Positions 18,777 to 27,198 of a stretch of 64,000 bases of DNA are shown piece after piece (position 1 is the stretch's first letter; each line of letters begins with the position of its first letter). Both the position numbers and the translations under genes were made by a program. The notes under the pieces are model-generated. The model was not told where the DNA came from and did no database searches. It saw only the letters and a program-made list of their open reading frames with translations. The stretch is from Massilia norwichensis (GTDB lineage Bacteria > Pseudomonadota > Gammaproteobacteria > Burkholderiales > Burkholderiaceae_D). The stretch is taken from NCBI RefSeq assembly GCF_024753245.1, contig NZ_JANUGX010000034.1:1-64000 (forward strand), written 5' to 3'.

Positions 18777-19943
18777 TCACCCGACAGTGGCGGGCAGCCG
18801 CGTCGGCGCGGCATTGCCCGGCACGTAGCGCTCGCGCAGCCACATGAAAGGCATCTCCACCACCCGGAACAGCAGCCAGCCCGCCGCCGCCGATGCCGCC
18901 AGCGCCACCGCGATGGTGAGCGGATGGCCGGGGTCGAAGCCGGCCTCGCCCAGCGCCTGCCCCGCCAGGACGCTGACCTGCTTGTGAATCAGGTAGATCG
19001 CGTAAGACCACAGCGCCAGACTGGAAGCGCCCGGGACGCGGATGCGGTGCAGCGGCGAATCCGGCGCCAGCGCCGCCAGGATCAGCAGCGCGCAGCCCAG
19101 GGCCAGCAGCGGAAAGCCGAACACGCTCGTCCACAGGCCATAATGATCGACGAGGAACCAGCGCAGGGCCAGGCCGGATGTCAGGATGCCGGCCCCTAGC
19201 AGCAGCTTGCCCTGCCCCATCAGGCGCGCCCACAGGGCGCCATGGGACTGCCTCAGCAAGGCCAGCGCCACGCCTGCCAGCAGCTCGTCGTAGCGGCACA
19301 GGCTCGCGTAATACAGATGCTTGTAATAGAAGTGCAGCCAGTTCCCTGCCCCCTGTCCCTGCAGCCAGGTGTCGGCGCGGATCGCCATCCCGGCGCCGAA
19401 GGCCAGCGCGATGGCGGCCCAGGCCCAGCGGATCCCGGCGCCGCGCCGGCCCAGCGCCACCGCCAGCAGGGCGCAGGCCGGCAGCAGCATGTAGAACTGC
19501 TCCTCGATGCACAGCGACCAGGCGTGCGAGAAGACCGTGCCCGGTTCCAGGCCGATGTTCTGGGTGAAGCTGAGGTACTGCCATAGCGGCAGCATCGGCG
19601 CGCTGCCGCGGAAGGCCGGCCACAGCGCGTACAGCGCCAGCACCGCATAGAAGTTCGGCAGCGTGCGCAGCAAGCGGCGCGCGTAGAAACGCGTCAGGGA
19701 CAAGCCTTCCGGGCGGCGCATGGCCTGGAAGATCTGGTTGCCGATCAGGTAGCCGGACAGCGCGAAGAACAGGTCGACGCCGACCCAGCCGATCTCGCCG
19801 ACCCAGCCGAAGGTGGCATCGAAGCTGACGAACAGTACGTAATGATGCAGCACCACCAGCGTAACGGCGAGCGCGCGCAGGGTGTCGAGGCCGTTGACAC
19901 GAAGTGAGGCGCGCAGTGAGGCGCGCTGTGATGACCGGCTCAT
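18777..19943 (-). CDS. acyltransferase family 3 membrane protein
   Basis: 388 residues with about ten membrane segments. N-terminal NGLDTLRALAVTLVVLHHY carries the conserved Arg and His of acyltransferase family 3, with VDLFFALSGYLIG and WSLCIEEQFYMLLP further on. Such proteins O-acylate surface glycans, lipids or other acceptors at the inner membrane. The start is uncertain: ATG 19943 is chosen because the upstream in-frame residues look non-coding, but no good RBS is visible. The N-terminal RASLRASLR comes from a short tandem repeat at about 19906-19930. Confidence 0.85.
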   Translation of the reverse strand: MSRSSQRASLRASLRVNGLDTLRALAVTLVVLHHYVLFVSFDATFGWVGEIGWVGVDLFFALSGYLIGNQIFQAMRRPEGLSLTRFYARRLLRTLPNFYAVLALYALWPAFRGSAPMLPLWQYLSFTQNIGLEPGTVFSHAWSLCIEEQFYMLLPACALLAVALGRRGAGIRWAWAAIALAFGAGMAIRADTWLQGQGAGNWLHFYYKHLYYASLCRYDELLAGVALALLRQSHGALWARLMGQGKLLLGAGILTSGLALRWFLVDHYGLWTSVFGFPLLALGCALLILAALAPDSPLHRIRVPGASSLALWSYAIYLIHKQVSVLAGQALGEAGFDPGHPLTIAVALAASAAAGWLLFRVVEMPFMWLRERYVPGNAAPTRLPATVG

Positions 19944-20047
19944 GTGGAGGATCGTCGACGAAAACGCCGGATGATGCCACGCCGCCCTCCCTCGCGCCAG
20001 GCTTTCCCGATAAAATGCCGGATCGATATTTTCTTGGAACACTCAGC

Positions 20048-21025
20048 ATGAGCGCCGCCGCAAGCCAGATGCATTTCAAATCCGTCAACTATACGGGCCA
20101 GGGTCCGGGTCCGCGCGTCATCATCATGGGCGCGACCCACGGCAACGAGATCTGCGGCACCCAGGCCATCGGTCGCGTGATGGCGGAACTGGACGCCGGC
20201 GCCCTGCGCATCGTGAACGGCAGCGTCACCTTCGTTCCCATCGTCAACCCGCTGGCCTACGCCAAGAATACGCGCTCGGGCGACCGCAACCTGAACCGCG
20301 ACCTGTCGCCGAAGGAAAGTCCGCAAGACTTCGAAGACCGCGTCGCCAACTGGCTGTGCCCGCTGCTGGCCCAGCACGACGTGCTGCTCGACCTGCACTC
20401 CTTCAATGCCGCCCACGGCGAGCCTTTCGTGATGGTCGGCCCGCTCGACAACGACGGCACCCTCGAACCTTTCAAGCACATGCGCGAGGAGCGTGCGCTG
20501 GCGCGCCGCCTGGGCGTGCGCCGCTTCGTGACCGGCTGGATGGCGGCCTACGGCGGCGGCGTGCAGCGCCGTTCTCGCGGCAATGCGGCCGAACTCGAAA
20601 CCGTGCTGCGCTACGGCATGGGCACCACCGAATACATGCGCAGCACCGGCGGTTACGCGCTGACCCTCGAATGCGGCCAGCACCTCGATCCGCAGGCGCC
20701 GGAAGTCGCCTACCGCGCCATCATGAACACCCTGGCCCACCTGAAACTGATCGACGCCCCGGCACCGGAACCGGTTCCGTTCGAAGAGATGGAAGCGCTG
20801 CAGATGGTCGTCGTCCACGACAAGCTGGACGCCGGCGACCGCTTCACCCGCACCTGGGCCAGCTTCGACCCCGTGCAGGAAGGCGACCAGATCGGCGTGC
20901 GCGCCGACGGCACCCCGGTCACGGCCGAGTTCTCGGGCCGCATCCTGTTCCCGGACACGAATGCCGCGCCGAACCACGAGTGGTACTACCTGACCCGTCC
21001 GAATCCGCAGTTCGGTCGCGAGTAA
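20048..21025 (+). CDS. succinylglutamate desuccinylase/aspartoacylase family hydrolase
   Basis: 325 residues of the M14-like zinc carboxypeptidase-related AstE/ASPA family. Zinc ligands are seen in GATHGNEICG (His, Glu) and LLDLHSFNA (His); NPLAYAKNTRSGDRNLNRD carries the substrate-binding Arg residues and TLECGQH is conserved. The C-terminal part (about 240-325) is a small beta domain. Reaction: removal of an acyl group from an amide, but the substrate is not evident. ATG 20048 is the first reasonable start; it is divergent from the acyltransferase. Confidence 0.87.
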   Translation: MSAAASQMHFKSVNYTGQGPGPRVIIMGATHGNEICGTQAIGRVMAELDAGALRIVNGSVTFVPIVNPLAYAKNTRSGDRNLNRDLSPKESPQDFEDRVANWLCPLLAQHDVLLDLHSFNAAHGEPFVMVGPLDNDGTLEPFKHMREERALARRLGVRRFVTGWMAAYGGGVQRRSRGNAAELETVLRYGMGTTEYMRSTGGYALTLECGQHLDPQAPEVAYRAIMNTLAHLKLIDAPAPEPVPFEEMEALQMVVVHDKLDAGDRFTRTWASFDPVQEGDQIGVRADGTPVTAEFSGRILFPDTNAAPNHEWYYLTRPNPQFGRE

Positions 21026-21049
21026 GCCCCAACGCCGCCATGGGGCCTT
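21024..21049. terminator. weak bidirectional hairpin between convergent genes
   Basis: AAGCCCCA and TGGGGCCTT flank a 9-nt loop and give an imperfect stem with one bulge. It lies between the end of the hydrolase gene and the end of the lipid A-type operon. There is no T tract, so function is tentative. Confidence 0.3.
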
Positions 21050-21050
21050 G

Positions 21051-21329
21051 TCAGGCGCTCTCCGTTCGGGCCTGTTCGGCACGGATCAGGTGCAGATTGC
21101 GCAGATAGATCGCCACCCCCAGCCCCTGGCCGGCAACGAAGACGGGGTCGCGCCGGTGTATCGCGTACACCAGCAGCACCAGCGCGCCCGCGATGCTCAG
21201 GTACCAGAAAGCGACCGGGATCACGCTGCGGCGTTCCCGCTCGCTGACGAACCATTGCAGCACAAAGCGCCCCATGAACAATGCCTGGCCGCCAAACCCG
21301 ACCAGGAGCCACCAGCCTTCCTCACCCAT
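21051..21329 (-). CDS. lipid A biosynthesis N-terminal (LAB_N) domain membrane protein
   Basis: 92 residues, three predicted membrane helices. FGGQALFMGRFVLQWFVSERERRSVIPVAFWYLS is the LAB_N signature (split here by position, residues about 12-45). ATG 21329 has AGGAGG immediately upstream and overlaps the PAP2 gene stop by 8 nt. Small LAB_N proteins often sit beside dolichyl/undecaprenyl-phosphate glycosyltransferases; their biochemical role is poorly defined. It is the last gene of the five-gene operon. Confidence 0.85.
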   Translation of the reverse strand: MGEEGWWLLVGFGGQALFMGRFVLQWFVSERERRSVIPVAFWYLSIAGALVLLVYAIHRRDPVFVAGQGLGVAIYLRNLHLIRAEQARTESA

Positions 21330-22137
21330 CGGTCCTCCTTCCGATCTGCAGGCGCGGCAGCATGCGCGCCATTTCCCACCCGCCCCACAGCAGACAAACC
21401 AGGCCGACCGCACGCTGCGCAGGCAGCACCGCCGGGATGCCGAGATGCCCGCTCACCAGCAGCGCAGCCGCCACCGCGGCCAGCAGCAGACCGGCCAGCA
21501 TGCCCGCGATGCCCGAGGTGCGCCAGCCCCAGCGCGCATGGATTGCCAGCCCTAGCCAGGCGCCCAGCCAGCCGCCCAGCATGCCCCACAGGATGTCGGC
21601 CGGCCAGTGCACGCCCAGCATGATGCGCGACAGGCTGACCAGGGCCCCCAGTACCAGCACCAGCGCGCGCAGCGGCCCGCTGTTGGTGACGCCCATGACC
21701 CAGATGCCGGCCATGGCAAATGCCGCCGCGGCGTGCCCGGACGGAAAGGACACACGCCGGTATGCCGGCCCAGCCTGGTAGAACTGGTCCGCGGCCAGCG
21801 CCGCCAGCGGGCGCGGCAGGTCGATGACCTGCTTGGTGACCTGGGTCCACAGGGCGGCGAAGACCGCCGCTACCAGCGCCGCCCAGAAGCAATGCGGCCA
21901 GCGCCGGATCAGCGGCAGCACCAGGGCCAGCGCCACGGCACCGTCGCCGAACATCGTCAGGTGCAGCCAGAACAGTGAGCCCAGCGCATGGCCGGCATGG
22001 TTCAGGGCCAGAAACACGGGCTGGTTGCCGCCCGCCGCCAGCAGCAGTGCCAGCAGCGCCAGCGCGGCGGCCGGCGGTAGCCACACCCAGGACGAGCCAT
22101 AGGCAGGACGGACGGAAGGGCGAGTGGCCAGCGCCAT
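21322..22137 (-). CDS. PAP2 family lipid phosphatase
   Basis: 271 residues with six or more membrane helices. The three phosphatase motifs are KQVIDLPRP (C1), FPSGHAAAAF (C2) and SRIMLGVHWPADI (C3, catalytic His). Family members dephosphorylate undecaprenyl diphosphate, phosphatidic acid or lipid A. ATG 22137 is 5 nt after the stop of the ArnT-like gene. Within this operon, removal of a lipid A phosphate before sugar addition, or recycling of the polyprenyl carrier, are both plausible (inference). Confidence 0.88.
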   Translation of the reverse strand: MALATRPSVRPAYGSSWVWLPPAAALALLALLLAAGGNQPVFLALNHAGHALGSLFWLHLTMFGDGAVALALVLPLIRRWPHCFWAALVAAVFAALWTQVTKQVIDLPRPLAALAADQFYQAGPAYRRVSFPSGHAAAAFAMAGIWVMGVTNSGPLRALVLVLGALVSLSRIMLGVHWPADILWGMLGGWLGAWLGLAIHARWGWRTSGIAGMLAGLLLAAVAAALLVSGHLGIPAVLPAQRAVGLVCLLWGGWEMARMLPRLQIGRRTDG

Positions 22138-22142
22138 GGCTC

Positions 22143-23750
22143 TTATCCGGAAATGCGGGCCAGCACGATGCCGCCCTTGCGGTACAGTACTTGGGCAGGA
22201 CCGAGCGCGGCCAGCGCATCGCTGCGGGTGAGGATGATCTGTCCCGGGCGTGGCTGCGGCATGGCCGGCGTTAACGCGCCGCGGTAGAACGAGAAACTCG
22301 GCACGTTGATGCGCCAGCTGTGCACCTCCCAGCCGGCGCTGCGCGCCAGCAGCGCGGCTTCCTTGACCGGCGCCTGCTGGATTGCGGCGGCCGCCGGCAG
22401 CAGCAGGCCGCCCAAGGCCAGCGAACACAGCAGTGCAGAAGCGGCCAGGCGCCGCCACAGTGCCGCGCCGCGCCACAAAGCCAGTACCAGAGCGGCGCCC
22501 AGCAACACCGCGGCGCCGAATTGCCACCCGGGCCCGAACGCCTCGCCCTGCCCGAGCGCCTCGCGCACGTAGAGGTTGCGGATGCCGGGCGCGAAGCGCT
22601 GCAGCAGCCAGGGCAGCGCCGCGACCGTCCCCAGAAAGAAGAGTGGCGGCACGAAGGCCAGCAGCTTCGAACGCAGCGCATCGCGCCGCTGCGCCATCAG
22701 GATGAACAGCGGCGTGGCGCCATACAGCAGATAGTGCGGCAGCTTGGTGCCGGCCAGCGAAAAGAACACGAAGACGAACAGGAACCAGCACCACAGGAAG
22801 CAGTCGAGCGGCGACGCCCGCAACCGCCCCAGCCCGGACAAGCTGCGCAGGAACAGCCCTGTGTAGGGCAGCAGGAGCAGCAGGATGGCCAGCAGGTAGT
22901 ACAGCAGGCTGCCGCTGTGTCCCTGCAGCGGCGACATGAAGCGCTCGACATTGTGGCGCATGAAGAAGCCGGCCAGGAAGGCATCGCCGCGCCGGCTGTA
23001 TTCCAGCAGATACCAGGGCGCGGCAACCGCCAGCAGGATCCCCCAACCGACCGGGTCGCCTACCGCCCGCCACCAGTCCTTGAAGCGCTTTTGCAGCGCG
23101 AAGGCCAGCAGGCTGGCCGCGCCCGGCACCAGCAGCGCCACCGGCCCCTTGGTCAGCAGGCCAAGGCCGATCCACAGAAAGGCGCGGCGCCGCCAGGCCG
23201 GGCGGCCATCGGCGGCATGGCGATAGATGTCGAACATGCTCAGCGCGAGGAACAGGTTCAGCAGCGCGTCGGCGATCGCACCGCGCCCGATCACGCCGAC
23301 ACCGACCGTGCTGGCGGCGATGAAGGCGGCCGCATAGCCGGTATCGCGGTCGAGAAAGCGGCGCGTGAAGGCGAGGATCGCCAGGACCCAGGCGCAGGCG
23401 GCCAGCGCGGACGGCAGGCGCAGCGCGAATTCGTTCAGGCCGAAGGCGGTCACGGAGGCCGCCTGCAGCAAGTAGATGAGGATGGGCTTGTCGAAGCGCG
23501 GCTGGCCGTTCAGCCAGGTGGAAACATAGTCCCCGCGCGCGAGCATCTCGCGCGTCGCTTCGCTGAAGGCGCCTTCGTCGACGTCGAACAGGGGCATGGT
23601 GCCGAGATGCAGGAACAGCCCGAACAGGATGGCGGTCGCCAGCAGCAGCGGCTTGCCCGCAGCGCGCAGGCCGGCGCGGCGGGCAAGCCGGCGCTCGCGC
23701 GAGCCCATGCCGCGTTGGACGGCCGCGCTGCGCAGCGGGCCGCTCCTCAT
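22143..23750 (-). CDS. ArnT/RgtA-like family 39 glycosyltransferase
   Basis: 535 residues, many membrane segments. The first periplasmic loop holds FDVDEGAFSEATREML, the acidic motif of GT39/GT83 enzymes that use polyprenyl-phosphate sugars; RFDKPILIYLL is also characteristic. Known relatives transfer 4-amino-arabinose (ArnT) or galacturonic acid (Rgt proteins) to lipid A or core on the periplasmic face. ATGA overlap with the upstream GT2 gene shows coupling. The neighbouring UDP-sugar epimerase points away from amino-arabinose, for which no arnA/B homologue is seen here. Confidence 0.87.
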   Translation of the reverse strand: MRSGPLRSAAVQRGMGSRERRLARRAGLRAAGKPLLLATAILFGLFLHLGTMPLFDVDEGAFSEATREMLARGDYVSTWLNGQPRFDKPILIYLLQAASVTAFGLNEFALRLPSALAACAWVLAILAFTRRFLDRDTGYAAAFIAASTVGVGVIGRGAIADALLNLFLALSMFDIYRHAADGRPAWRRRAFLWIGLGLLTKGPVALLVPGAASLLAFALQKRFKDWWRAVGDPVGWGILLAVAAPWYLLEYSRRGDAFLAGFFMRHNVERFMSPLQGHSGSLLYYLLAILLLLLPYTGLFLRSLSGLGRLRASPLDCFLWCWFLFVFVFFSLAGTKLPHYLLYGATPLFILMAQRRDALRSKLLAFVPPLFFLGTVAALPWLLQRFAPGIRNLYVREALGQGEAFGPGWQFGAAVLLGAALVLALWRGAALWRRLAASALLCSLALGGLLLPAAAAIQQAPVKEAALLARSAGWEVHSWRINVPSFSFYRGALTPAMPQPRPGQIILTRSDALAALGPAQVLYRKGGIVLARISG

Positions 23751-24757
23751 CGCCGCTCCATCCTGCTGGGCAGCGGATTGCCGCCGGGCGTGGCATCGCC
23801 GACGCCGCCCAGGGTTTCGCGCACCAGGTAGGTCCGCGCCGCCCCGGCCTCGAAATAGATGCGGGCCAGCATTTCGGTGACGATGCCCGTGCAGACGAAC
23901 TGCACGCCGATCACCACCAGCAGTATCCCCAGCAGTAACAGCGGGCGGCTGGCGATGGCCTCGCCCTCCCCCAGCTTGCGCCAGGCCAGCCAGCCCAGCG
24001 CACCCATGCCGGCAAACCCGCAGGCCAGGCCGATGCGGCCGAAGAAGTGGCCGGGGCTGGCGCGGAAACGCACAAAAAAATACATGGCCAGCAGGTCGAG
24101 CAAGACCTTGAAGGTGCGCGACAGGCCGTACTTGGAGCGTCCATGTATGCGCGGGAAATGGCTGACCTCTTCCTCGCGGATGCGGGCCGGGTCCGTCACC
24201 GTCGCCATCCAGGTCGGAATGAAGCGGTGCATCTCGCCATACAGCCGAACCTCGCGCAGCACCGAGGTCCGGTAGACCTTCAGCGAGCAGCCGTAATCGT
24301 GCAGGCGCACGCCGGTAACCGCGGCGATCAGGCGGTTCGCCAGCATCGAGGGCAGCCGGCGCAGCCAGAAGCCGTCCTTGCGGTCGCGGCGCCAGCCGAC
24401 CAGCAGGTCGAGGTCTTCGTCGAGCAGGCGGCGCACCATGCGCACGATGTCGTGCGGGTTGTTCTGCAGGTCGCCGTCCATGGTGGCGATCACGCTGCCG
24501 CTGGCGGCGTCGATGCCGGCCTGCATGGCCGCGGTCTGGCCGAAGTTACGGCGCAGGATCACCGCGGCCACGTGGCGCGGACTACTGGCCACGGCTTCGC
24601 GAATGCGCTCGGCCGTGCGGTCGCGGCTGCCGTCGTCGACCAGGATCAATTGCCACGGCCAGGGCGAAGCCGCCATTGCCGCCTGCACCTGGGTGGTCAG
24701 CGGCAGCACGTTGTCTTCTTCGTCGTGCATGGGCACGACCAGCGACAGCCTATGCAT
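23747..24757 (-). CDS. DPM1/RgtE-like GT2 polyprenyl-phosphate glycosyltransferase
   Basis: 336 residues. The GT-A domain (about 1-225) has LVVPMHDEEDNV, ILVDDGSRD and the metal-binding TMDGDLQNNP; two C-terminal membrane helices follow (about 230-300). This is the ArnC/DPM1 type, which puts a sugar from a nucleotide donor on undecaprenyl phosphate at the cytoplasmic face. Overlaps with both neighbours (8 nt upstream, 4 nt downstream) show a tight operon. It should supply the lipid-linked donor for the GT39 enzyme next to it. Confidence 0.9.
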   Translation of the reverse strand: MHRLSLVVPMHDEEDNVLPLTTQVQAAMAASPWPWQLILVDDGSRDRTAERIREAVASSPRHVAAVILRRNFGQTAAMQAGIDAASGSVIATMDGDLQNNPHDIVRMVRRLLDEDLDLLVGWRRDRKDGFWLRRLPSMLANRLIAAVTGVRLHDYGCSLKVYRTSVLREVRLYGEMHRFIPTWMATVTDPARIREEEVSHFPRIHGRSKYGLSRTFKVLLDLLAMYFFVRFRASPGHFFGRIGLACGFAGMGALGWLAWRKLGEGEAIASRPLLLLGILLVVIGVQFVCTGIVTEMLARIYFEAGAARTYLVRETLGGVGDATPGGNPLPSRMERR

Positions 24758-25760
24758 GGCAGGCCTCGTGCTGCCGGAACCACGCCACGAAGCGGGCGAT
24801 GCCGGTGCGCAGCGGCGTGGCCGGGGTCCAGCCTATGGCCTGGCGCAACTCGTGAGTATCGGCACAGGTGGCGGCCATGTCGGCGCCCGGCATCGGACGT
24901 GCCAGCCGCTCGGCACGGCGGCCAAGCTCGCCTTCGAGCGCGTCGATGAATTCGGACAGCTGCACCGGCTGCTGGTTGCCGACGTTGTAGATCCGGAACG
25001 GCGCATGGCTGGTGGCCGGGTCCGGGTGCAGCGGATCGAAGTCGGGGCTGGGTGCAGCCGGCCGCGTGGCCAGGCGCAGCACCGCCTCGACCACGTCGTC
25101 GACATAGGTGAAGTCGCGCAGCATGTGGCCGCCGTTGTAGACCTCGATCGGGCGGCCGGCGGCGATGGCCCTGGCGAACAGCATGGGTGCCATGTCCGGC
25201 CGGCCCCAGGGCCCGTAGACGGTGAAGAAGCGCAGCCCGGTGGTCGGCAAGCCGTAGAGGTGGCTGTAGCTGTGCGCCAGCAGCTCGCCGCTGCGCTTGG
25301 TGGCGGCGTAGACGCTGACCGGGTGGTCGGCCGGATCGTGCTCGTTGAACGGCAGGCGGCGGTTGGCGCCGTAGGTGCTGGAGCTGCTGGCGTAGATGAG
25401 GTGGCCGACGCCATGGCGGCGGCAGCATTCCAGCACGTTGGTCAGGCCCACGACGTTGCTCATCACCGATTCGTGCGGATGCTCGGACGAGTAGCGCACC
25501 CCGGTCTGGGCCGCCAGATGGATCACCAGTTCGAAAGCATGTTCGCCGAACAGCGCCTCCAGCGCGGCGCCGTCGGTGAGGTCGAGGCGGCGGAAGCGCA
25601 GGCCCGCAGCATTCCCCAGCGCGGCCAGGCGCCGCTCTTTCAGGCCGGGCTCGACGCAGGGGCCGAGATGGTCGATACCGACCACTTCACGCCCGTCCGC
25701 GAGCAGGCGCCGCGCCACATGCATGCCGATGAAGCCGGCCACCCCGGTCAACAGGATCAT
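24750..25760 (-). CDS. NAD-dependent epimerase, UDP-glucuronate 4-epimerase-like
   Basis: 336 residues, extended SDR. TGVAGFIGMHVARRLL binds NAD; HLAAQTGVRYS, SSSSTYG and YAATKRSGE carry the catalytic Ser/Tyr/Lys. FFTVYGPWGRPDMAPMLF is the motif typical of UDP-glucuronate 4-epimerases (LpsL/CapI type), which make UDP-galacturonate. As first gene of the operon it would supply the sugar nucleotide for the following GT2 enzyme. A dTDP-glucose or GalE-like role is less likely given the motif but not excluded. Confidence 0.85.
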   Translation of the reverse strand: MILLTGVAGFIGMHVARRLLADGREVVGIDHLGPCVEPGLKERRLAALGNAAGLRFRRLDLTDGAALEALFGEHAFELVIHLAAQTGVRYSSEHPHESVMSNVVGLTNVLECCRRHGVGHLIYASSSSTYGANRRLPFNEHDPADHPVSVYAATKRSGELLAHSYSHLYGLPTTGLRFFTVYGPWGRPDMAPMLFARAIAAGRPIEVYNGGHMLRDFTYVDDVVEAVLRLATRPAAPSPDFDPLHPDPATSHAPFRIYNVGNQQPVQLSEFIDALEGELGRRAERLARPMPGADMAATCADTHELRQAIGWTPATPLRTGIARFVAWFRQHEACHA

Positions 25761-25958
25761 CGGTTCTCTCCTCGGTGGGGGCCGTTTGCCCCGATTCGCT
25801 ACCGAGTTTAGGGAGCCGGCGCAGCGCTTATGCCGAACGGATCAAACGTGCGCGCATCGCGCTGGAATGGGCCATCCGCTGGAGAAATTGATTGACGCGC
25901 AGTCTGTACGCGCTTCATGCGACAATCCTGCGCCTGTAAAAAAACAAGAACGATCACG

Positions 25959-26726
25959 ATGAAGAATTGGAGAACAGCATTGCTGCGCCTGCCCGCGCTG
26001 GCCCTGGGCCTGGCGCTGACCGGCGCCGCATGGGGTATGGAGGTGCGCATCGCGGCCCAGGAGGCGATCGCGCCGAAGTGGATTGTGCAGCCTACGCGCG
26101 CGACCGGGATCTGCCCCGATTTCATGGCCGCGATCGAACGGGTCGAGCCGCGTCTGCATTTCACGGGCTACCGTCGCAGCCGCTCGCTGCCGGCCATCGA
26201 GGCCGGCCTGGAAAACGGCAGCCTGGATGCCGCCTGTGCGCTGATCGCCTCGCCGCGCCGCCAGGCGGTCGCCATGCCGGTCGGCAAAGCCGTGTACCTG
26301 AGCCGCCACCTGCTGGCGGCACGTGCCGGCGACACAGCCGTCGTGCGCGACGTGCGCGACCTCGTCAGGATGGGTGCGCTGGTCACCAGCCAGCGCCGCT
26401 CGGTGTTCACGGACCAGCTCAAGGCGGCCGGGGTGCAGGTCGACGACGCCACCGACGACAACGGTGTCAACCTGCAGAAGATGTTGGGAGGACATGGCCG
26501 CTTTGCGTATGTCAACGAGTTGACCCTGAAGCGCTACCTGCGTACGCAACAGCTGGACGGACGCGTCCGCGTGCTGCCGGCGATCATGAGCGGCCAGCCC
26601 TCGCATTTCTGGGTCAGCCGCAAGGCCGACCCGCAACTCGCCGCGCTGCTCGGCGCCGCCATCGACACGCTCAAGGCCACCGGCGAGCTGGAGCGCATCT
26701 ACGCAAAGTGGGCGGCGCAGCCCTGA
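25959..26726 (+). CDS. periplasmic substrate-binding protein (SBP family 3-like)
   Basis: 255 residues. Signal peptide is residues 1 to about 25 (LPALALGLALTGAAWG). The rest resembles amino-acid-type solute-binding proteins: PDFMAAIERVEPRLHF, AGLENGSLDAACALIASPRR, and C-terminal SRKADPQLAALLGAAIDTLKATGELERIYAKW. No permease or ATPase gene is adjacent, so it may be an orphan binding protein or sensory component. ATG 25959 was chosen because the signal peptide starts there; the RBS is weak. Confidence 0.82.
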   Translation: MKNWRTALLRLPALALGLALTGAAWGMEVRIAAQEAIAPKWIVQPTRATGICPDFMAAIERVEPRLHFTGYRRSRSLPAIEAGLENGSLDAACALIASPRRQAVAMPVGKAVYLSRHLLAARAGDTAVVRDVRDLVRMGALVTSQRRSVFTDQLKAAGVQVDDATDDNGVNLQKMLGGHGRFAYVNELTLKRYLRTQQLDGRVRVLPAIMSGQPSHFWVSRKADPQLAALLGAAIDTLKATGELERIYAKWAAQP

Positions 26727-26738
26727 ACCGCCTGCCGC

Positions 26739-27059
26739 TCAGGTCGGCGTCAGCAGTTTCAGACCGACGATGCCGGCCACGATCAGGCCGATCGACAGCA
26801 GGCGCAGCGCGCCGGCCGGCTCGTTCAGCATCATCATGCCGAACACCGCGGTGCCGACGGTGCCGATGCCGGTCCAGATGGCGTAGGCGGTGCCGAGCGG
26901 CAAGGCACGCAAGGCCAGGCCGAGCATGCCGACGCTGCCCGCCATCGTCGTCAGCGTGAACACGGACGGCCACAGTTTCGTGAACCCGGCCGTGTATTTC
27001 AGACCCACGGCCCAGGCCACTTCCAGCAGTCCGGCAATCACCAGGTACGCCCAGCTCAT
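26739..27059 (-). CDS. small multidrug resistance family exporter, SugE/Gdx-like
   Basis: 106 residues with four membrane helices. The start [19 protein letters not shown] contains the essential membrane Glu of SMR proteins, and [12 protein letters not shown] is typical of the SugE/Gdx branch, known to export guanidinium or quaternary ammonium ions by proton antiport as antiparallel dimers. The upstream in-frame extension to 27104 is unlikely to be coding. TATACT upstream could be its -10. It is divergent from the old yellow enzyme gene. Confidence 0.87.
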   Translation of the reverse strand: MSWAYLVIAGLLEVAWAVGLKYTAGFTKLWPSVFTLTTMAGSVGMLGLALRALPLGTAYAIWTGIGTVGTAVFGMMMLNEPAGALRLLSIGLIVAGIVGLKLLTPT

Positions 27060-27198
27060 CGGCTTCTCCACTCGTCTACACGCAAAAGGGCCGCAGTATA
27101 GCACCGCGTAAATCGGGGCGGTCTCGGCAGGAATTCCGGCGCTGGCGTAAGATGGCCAGCCCTTACTGAATTCTCAGTCAACAAGAACAGGAGTACCC

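Noticed and set aside
19906-19930. Short tandem repeat of about 12 bp as a regulatory repeat
   Set aside because: It encodes RASLRASLR at the start of the acyltransferase and has only two copies; chance duplication in coding DNA is sufficient.
21322-23796. 824-residue open frame on the minus strand
   Set aside because: Only its last 271 codons (the PAP2 protein) are real; the rest is antisense-like shadow within the GT39 gene in another frame.
27060-27198. Guanidine riboswitch upstream of the SugE/Gdx-like gene
   Set aside because: I looked for paired ACGR-loop hairpins and for a ykkC-like core in the leader and found none convincing.
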